A stretch of DNA of 64,000 nucleotides from NCBI RefSeq assembly GCF_020529025.1, contig NZ_JACNMM010000007.1:1-64000 (forward strand), written 5' to 3'. The stretch's first letter is position 1; each line of letters opens with the position of its first letter. The DNA is from Oceaniglobus trochenteri. GTDB taxonomy: Bacteria > Pseudomonadota > Alphaproteobacteria > Rhodobacterales > Rhodobacteraceae. Shown here piece after piece: positions 60,275-64,000 of the stretch. The notes below the pieces were generated by a model. The model had not been told where the DNA came from and ran no database searches. It worked only from the letters and a program-made list of their open reading frames with translations. The translations under genes were made by a program, and so were the position numbers.

Positions 60275-60940
60275 ATGACCTTTTCCATTCTTGCGCAAGA
60301 CCCCGAAACCGGCGCCATCGGTGGCGCCGCCGCCACGGGAAGCCTTTGCGTCGGCGGATGGGTTCTGCGCGGGCGGCTTGACGCGGGCATGTCGGCCAGC
60401 CAGGGCGCGGCACCTTCCACCTTCTGGGGCGAGGATGTTCTGACCGGCATGGCCAAGGGCGAAACGGCGGGCGATGCGGTGGCGCGGATCACCGGGGCCG
60501 ACGCGGGCCGCGCCGAACGCCAGCTTTCGGCCCTTGACCTTGTCGGCGGCGGTGCGGCCTTTGACGGCACCCAGAACACGCCCGAAATCAACAGCAGGGT
60601 TTTTGAAAACGGCGTGGCGGCGGGCAACATGCTGGCCAGGCGACAGGTCATCGATGCGATGGTGCGCGCCTTCAAGGCTGCGGAGGGTTCCTTTGCCGCC
60701 CGGCTGATCGCCGCCCTGCGCGGGGCCGAGCGGGCAGGCAGCGACAGCCGCGGATTGCTTTCGGCCGCTCTTCTGGTTCTGCACCCGGACAGTGCGCCCC
60801 TGACCCTGCGCATCGACCATCACGCAAGCGACCCCATCGGCGCGCTGAGCGATCTGCACAGGCGCGCCACCACCGGCGACTACGCCGGGTGGGCCACCCA
60901 GGTTCCCACCCTGAACGACCCGCAGCGGGGGCTGGATTAA
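60275..60940 (+). CDS. DUF1028 family protein (Ntn-hydrolase-like)
   Basis: A 221-residue DUF1028 protein. The N-terminus after Met, TFSILAQDPETGAIGGAAAT, is the conserved start of the family, whose Thr2 may become the N-terminal nucleophile of an Ntn-hydrolase fold. ATG 60275 is used rather than upstream in-frame starts because it gives this exact family start. It is divergent from and shares operators with the Dpp importer, so it may hydrolyse the imported peptide or amide (inference). Its stop overlaps the next gene's stop. Confidence 0.85.
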   Translation: MTFSILAQDPETGAIGGAAATGSLCVGGWVLRGRLDAGMSASQGAAPSTFWGEDVLTGMAKGETAGDAVARITGADAGRAERQLSALDLVGGGAAFDGTQNTPEINSRVFENGVAAGNMLARRQVIDAMVRAFKAAEGSFAARLIAALRGAERAGSDSRGLLSAALLVLHPDSAPLTLRIDHHASDPIGALSDLHRRATTGDYAGWATQVPTLNDPQRGLD

Positions 60941-61767
60941 CGGCCCAGCCGCGCAAAGCGCGCGCGGTGGCGCGTGACGAAATCCTCGATCGGCTCGGGC
61001 GGGCGGTGCAACAGCGCCGGGATATCGCTGCAATCGTGACGGGGCCTGCGGGTGAACCGCGGCAGCCAGTGCAAAAGCAGCATCACGAAGATCATGCCCC
61101 AACCGGTACCATCGCGCCGGGACCGACGGACATAGGCGAACAGCCCGGCGGGAACATAGCGCAGATCGGTGCCGGCAATCCGGTTGATGATGGCGCAAAC
61201 TTCGTCAAAGCGTAAAAACCGGCCCGAACAGACCGTCACCACCGGGCGCGATACCTGGCCCGTCAGCGCCAGCGCGCAGAGGGCGGCGATGTCGCGCACC
61301 GACACCCAATCAAGCGCCAGTTCGCCCGAGGGCAGGTAGATCTCCCCGTCACGCTCCAACTCCGGCCAAAGCGTGGTCAGCAGGTTCTCCATGAAATAGG
61401 CGGGGCGCACGAAGACATGGTCAAAGCCCATTTCGACGATCCGCTTTTCGATCTTCGCATGGGGCAGATAGCCCGCCTCGCCCGCGCCCTGCACCGACAG
61501 GAACACGATCCGGGTGGCACGATCCAGCGGATCAAGGAAGGCGGCGAAAAGGTCGGGGTCGGTCAGTTGCGGCGGGCGCATGAGGAACACGGCATCATAG
61601 CGCCCCGTCGCCCCCTGCCCCGCCGCGAAATCCACCGTCACGGGAGTGGCCCCCGGAACCGGGGTGCCATCACGCACCCCGGCAAACAGGCGGTGGCCGC
61701 TGCCCGCAAGCTGCCCGATCACCTCGGCCCCGACGTTGCCCGTTGCTCCGGTGATCAGGATGTCCAT
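60937..61767 (-). CDS. NmrA-like NAD(P)-binding protein
   Basis: A 276-residue Rossmann protein of the atypical SDR/NmrA type, starting MDILITGATGNVGAEVIGQL. The YxxxK motif of catalytic SDRs is not visible, and the typical pattern FVRPAYFMENLL is present. The C-terminal third is basic with a hydrophobic stretch (GMIFVMLLLHWLP). The starts and stops indicate that it follows the uronate dehydrogenase gene in one operon. Function is unknown. A sensor of NADP or a reductase are both possible. Confidence 0.8.
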   Translation of the reverse strand: MDILITGATGNVGAEVIGQLAGSGHRLFAGVRDGTPVPGATPVTVDFAAGQGATGRYDAVFLMRPPQLTDPDLFAAFLDPLDRATRIVFLSVQGAGEAGYLPHAKIEKRIVEMGFDHVFVRPAYFMENLLTTLWPELERDGEIYLPSGELALDWVSVRDIAALCALALTGQVSRPVVTVCSGRFLRFDEVCAIINRIAGTDLRYVPAGLFAYVRRSRRDGTGWGMIFVMLLLHWLPRFTRRPRHDCSDIPALLHRPPEPIEDFVTRHRARFARLGR

Positions 61768-61778
61768 GACCGGGCCTG

Positions 61779-62615
61779 TCAGGTCTTCTTGCGGTCGTCG
61801 ATGATGTTCATGCTGCCAAGCGCGCTGTTGCCCAGTTCGATCGAGGCGAAGGGCCCGCCATGGCACATGTCGCCCGGATCGGTCGGGTCCAGCGGCCCGG
61901 CCTTGGCGAAGACCTCCTTGGCGAACTGCTCGGCGTTGTCCTTGGGGCGGTATCCCAGGAACGAGGCCTTGGAGTTGTCCACCGGCGCGCGGTCATTGTT
62001 GGACACGCCATAAATCACGCTGAATCCGGTGACGGGGGTGTCGATGGCCCGCGTGACCAGCTGGATCAGATCGTCATAGGACAGCCAGCTTCCCACGGCG
62101 CGGGGGTTGCCTACGTTGGCACAGGACAGGATGCGCATGCAGACCGATTCAAGCTGGCGCTTGTCCCAGTACATGCTGGCCAGATCCTCGGCAAAGCACT
62201 TGGCCAGGCCGTAGAAGGTATCGGGGCGATGGGGGGCGTCGATGCCGATGAACTGGTTCTTGGGGTGCATGCCCACCGCGTGGATCGAGCTGGCATAGAC
62301 GACACGGCGCAGCCCGTTGCGGTGCGCGGCCTCCCAGATGTTGTAGGCGCCGATGAAGTTCGGGCCGAGAAGCTGTTCGAAGGGGGCTTCGTCGACAATG
62401 GCGCCGAAATGCACCACCATGTCGGCGCCTTCGGTGATCGACAGCATGGCGTCCAGATCGGCCAGGTCGGCGCTTACATAGGTTTCGCCATCGTAAAGCG
62501 TGCCGATGTCCTCGACGATGTCGGTGGAGACCAGCGTGTCGCACATCTTCGACAGCGGTTCGCGCAGGTAGGACCCAAGACGCCCGGCGGCCCCGGTCAG
62601 CACAAGTTTCTTCAT
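61779..62615 (-). CDS. udh: Uronate dehydrogenase (extended SDR)
   Basis: A 278-residue extended SDR with cofactor motif LVLTGAAGRLGSYLREPLS and YxxxK in TFYGLAKCFAEDLASMY (Tyr135, Lys139). Other parts match the Agrobacterium/Pseudomonas Udh layout: FEQLLGPNFIGAYNIWEAAH, VYASSIHAVG and GYRPKDNAEQF. Udh oxidises D-galacturonate or D-glucuronate to the aldaro-lactone with NAD. It fits the sugar-acid theme of the window. The ATG follows a good GAAAGG-type site. It is co-oriented with the DAO-type oxidoreductase upstream. Confidence 0.82.
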   Translation of the reverse strand: MKKLVLTGAAGRLGSYLREPLSKMCDTLVSTDIVEDIGTLYDGETYVSADLADLDAMLSITEGADMVVHFGAIVDEAPFEQLLGPNFIGAYNIWEAAHRNGLRRVVYASSIHAVGMHPKNQFIGIDAPHRPDTFYGLAKCFAEDLASMYWDKRQLESVCMRILSCANVGNPRAVGSWLSYDDLIQLVTRAIDTPVTGFSVIYGVSNNDRAPVDNSKASFLGYRPKDNAEQFAKEVFAKAGPLDPTDPGDMCHGGPFASIELGNSALGSMNIIDDRKKT

Positions 62616-62639
62616 GTCGTGGCCTTTCGTTTTTCGCGT

Positions 62640-63839
62640 TCAGATGACGGCCTTTTCCACGAAAGGCGCGCCGCGTACAATGCGACCGTAATGGAACGGG
62701 CTGAGATCGAGGGTGCGATAGGCACCATGCACCAGCATTTCCGCCGTGCCCCGCCCCATGGCTGGCGATTGCTGAAGCCCGTGGCCCGAGAACCCGTTGA
62801 GGAACAGGAAATTCGACACCTCGGGATGGGGACCCAGGATGGCGTTCTGATCGAAGACGTTCCAGGCATAATGGCCCACCCATTCGTGGCGTACCTTGAT
62901 CGCCTCGAACTGGGGAATGCGGTTGGCCAGGGCCGGCCAGATCTTGTCTTCCCAGATGGCGTGATCCATGGCGAAATCATCGGGTTCGACCGCCGGATCG
63001 TGGTCGGCGTGGCCCCCTGCCATGTAATACTGCGTGCCTTCCTGGCGCACATGCACCCCCGAGGGATCGATGGTCAGGGGCAGAGGGCGGTCAAGGGGCC
63101 TGGCAGCCTCGAACACCCAGGTGAACCGCTTGCGCGGCTCGATCGGCACGGAAATGCCGGCCATGCGCGCGGTGCGGGCCGCGCGCGGGCCGGTGGCGTT
63201 CACCACCTGCCCGCAACAGACCGTGGCGCCCGATTTCAGGTGAACGCGCGTCACCCGCGTTCCGCCTTGCGAGAGGTCCATCTTCACCACCTCGTCGGCG
63301 ATGAATTCGACACCCTTCGCCTTGGCGCCCTTGCGCCAGTGATCGAACATGGTGCTGCCGTCGAAATAGCCTTCGTCGACGGTGTTGTGGCTGGCCAGCA
63401 GGATATCGTCCAACTGGTAGAAGGGGAAAGCCGCGGCCAGTTGATCGCGGTTCAGCAATCTGGTGCCGGCCCCTGCGGCCACCTGCACCTTGTGGCTGGC
63501 GCGCAGGGCCTTGGCGAAGGCCGGATCGTCGGCCAGATAGAGATAGCCGAAATTCTGGATCTTCAGGTTCGGCACATCCGGATCGCCGCCCATGTGGCTG
63601 CGCAGGTTCTGGACATAGTCGGCCCCGAACTGGGAAATCCGCACGTTGATCTCGGTTGAAAACTGTTGGCGGATGCAGCTGTTGGTGTGGCTGGTGGAAC
63701 AGTTCTCATAGGTCGGGTCACGCTCCACCACCAGGACACGTCCGTCGAAATCGGGTTCTTGTGTCAGGAACCACGCTGCCGAAGACCCCATGATTGCCCC
63801 ACCGACAATCACCACGTCATAGCTTTGATGTTGCGCCAT
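62640..63839 (-). CDS. FAD-dependent oxidoreductase (DAO family)
   Basis: A 399-residue FAD enzyme. The FAD motif is VVIVGGAIMGSSAAWFLTQE. A C-terminal FLFLNGFSGHGLQQSPAMG is typical of DAO-family amine or hydroxy-acid oxidases. The resemblance is to DadA/SoxB/FOXRED1-type proteins rather than to a defined enzyme. It would oxidise an amino acid, N-methyl compound or hydroxy acid. The next gene upstream is an enoyl-CoA hydratase. The substrate is unknown. Confidence 0.85.
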   Translation of the reverse strand: MAQHQSYDVVIVGGAIMGSSAAWFLTQEPDFDGRVLVVERDPTYENCSTSHTNSCIRQQFSTEINVRISQFGADYVQNLRSHMGGDPDVPNLKIQNFGYLYLADDPAFAKALRASHKVQVAAGAGTRLLNRDQLAAAFPFYQLDDILLASHNTVDEGYFDGSTMFDHWRKGAKAKGVEFIADEVVKMDLSQGGTRVTRVHLKSGATVCCGQVVNATGPRAARTARMAGISVPIEPRKRFTWVFEAARPLDRPLPLTIDPSGVHVRQEGTQYYMAGGHADHDPAVEPDDFAMDHAIWEDKIWPALANRIPQFEAIKVRHEWVGHYAWNVFDQNAILGPHPEVSNFLFLNGFSGHGLQQSPAMGRGTAEMLVHGAYRTLDLSPFHYGRIVRGAPFVEKAVI

Positions 63840-63921
63840 TATGCGACCTCACCATGCCTTTCTGAGTTATCACGGCCAGTTGAACGCCAGCCTCCGGGCA
63901 ATGACAAGGGGCAAAGCAAGA

Positions 63922-64000
63922 TCAGTTCCCCGACCACCGGGGCGGGCTGTTCGACAGGAAGGCGGCAATGCCGTGGGCCGCTTCCTCGCCCTCCCAGGTG
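63922..64000 (-). CDS. Enoyl-CoA hydratase/isomerase family protein, C-terminal fragment
   Basis: Reading leftward from the window edge, the frame gives TWEGEEAAHGIAAFLSN followed by SPPRWSGN and a TGA stop at 63922-63924. An EGxxAFLxxRxPxW-like ending is characteristic of crotonase-family enoyl-CoA hydratases. The rest of the gene lies beyond position 64000, so the identity rests on 25 residues. Confidence 0.65.
   Translation of the reverse strand, partial: TWEGEEAAHGIAAFLSNSPPRWSGN

Noticed and set aside
1-64000. CRISPR arrays, tRNA or rRNA genes, phage genes
   Set aside because: No regularly spaced repeats, no tRNA-like or rRNA sequences and no phage structural or integrase genes are visible.

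Overview
The window looks like accessory, catabolic DNA of a high-GC alphaproteobacterium, most likely a Rhodobacterales (Roseobacter/Paracoccus-type) organism. The reasons are the strong GC bias at third positions, the density of tripartite tricarboxylate (TTT) and ABC uptake operons, FadR-type GntR regulators, and the protein families present. There is no rRNA, tRNA, ribosomal or cell-division gene. The content (eight substrate uptake systems, seven regulators, sugar-acid and aromatic-acid enzymes) would fit a chromid or megaplasmid, or a chromosomal catabolic island. This placement is inference.

Layout. 1-238: start of an IS3-type transposase OrfA, cut by the window edge. 272-6171: LysR regulator divergent from a TTT transporter (tctC-tctB-tctA) followed by pcaD and pcaB of the beta-ketoadipate pathway. 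6186-12532 (minus): FCD GntR, enolase-superfamily sugar-acid dehydratase, ribose-type ABC importer, SDR and aldose 1-epimerase. 12771-18135 (plus): ROK repressor, sulfonate/taurine-type ABC importer and a cytoplasmic sulfatase, closed by a strong bidirectional terminator. 18221-27157 (minus): lactaldehyde-type dehydrogenase, a second ribose-type ABC importer with two permeases, a mandelate-racemase-type dehydratase, a zinc alcohol dehydrogenase and a KduD-like SDR. 27297-29661 (plus): GMC oxidoreductase and an FCD GntR, with perfect and near-perfect FCD-type operators in the aldA/GMC promoter gap. 29676-34827 (minus): a second TTT system with GntR and a second leaderless sulfatase. 34990-38660 (plus): cobalamin riboswitch, CbiX/ferredoxin-like protein and BtuFCD-type importer.

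38683-45906 (minus): MalEFGK-type sugar importer with a dehydratase, L-rhamnose mutarotase, Gfo/Idh/MocA dehydrogenase and MaoC protein. 46067-47748 (plus): IclR regulator and L-fuconolactonase-type amidohydrolase. 47738-49932 (minus): a solute-binding-protein homologue with no signal peptide, and a beta-propeller lactonase. 50191-54033 (plus): MaoC, CaiB-type CoA transferase, phosphotransacylase and acetate kinase. 54062-60172 (minus): Dpp-type peptide importer containing a permease-ATPase fusion, with GntR as last gene. 60275-60940 (plus): DUF1028 protein. 60937-64000 (minus): NmrA-like protein, uronate dehydrogenase, DAO-type oxidoreductase and the C-terminus of an enoyl-CoA hydratase.

How it works together. 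Most clusters pair one importer with the first enzymes for its substrate: epimerase or mutarotase, dehydrogenase, lactonase, dehydratase, lactaldehyde dehydrogenase. Together they suggest non-phosphorylative catabolism of (deoxy)sugars, uronates and sulfate esters such as those released from algal polysaccharides. The most unusual part is 38.7-54.0 kb. There a sugar-acid pathway shares promoter motifs with an acyl-CoA module (CoA transferase, MaoC, phosphotransacylase, kinase) and a cytoplasmic binding-protein homologue. Seven importers have a GC-rich hairpin immediately downstream of the binding-protein gene.
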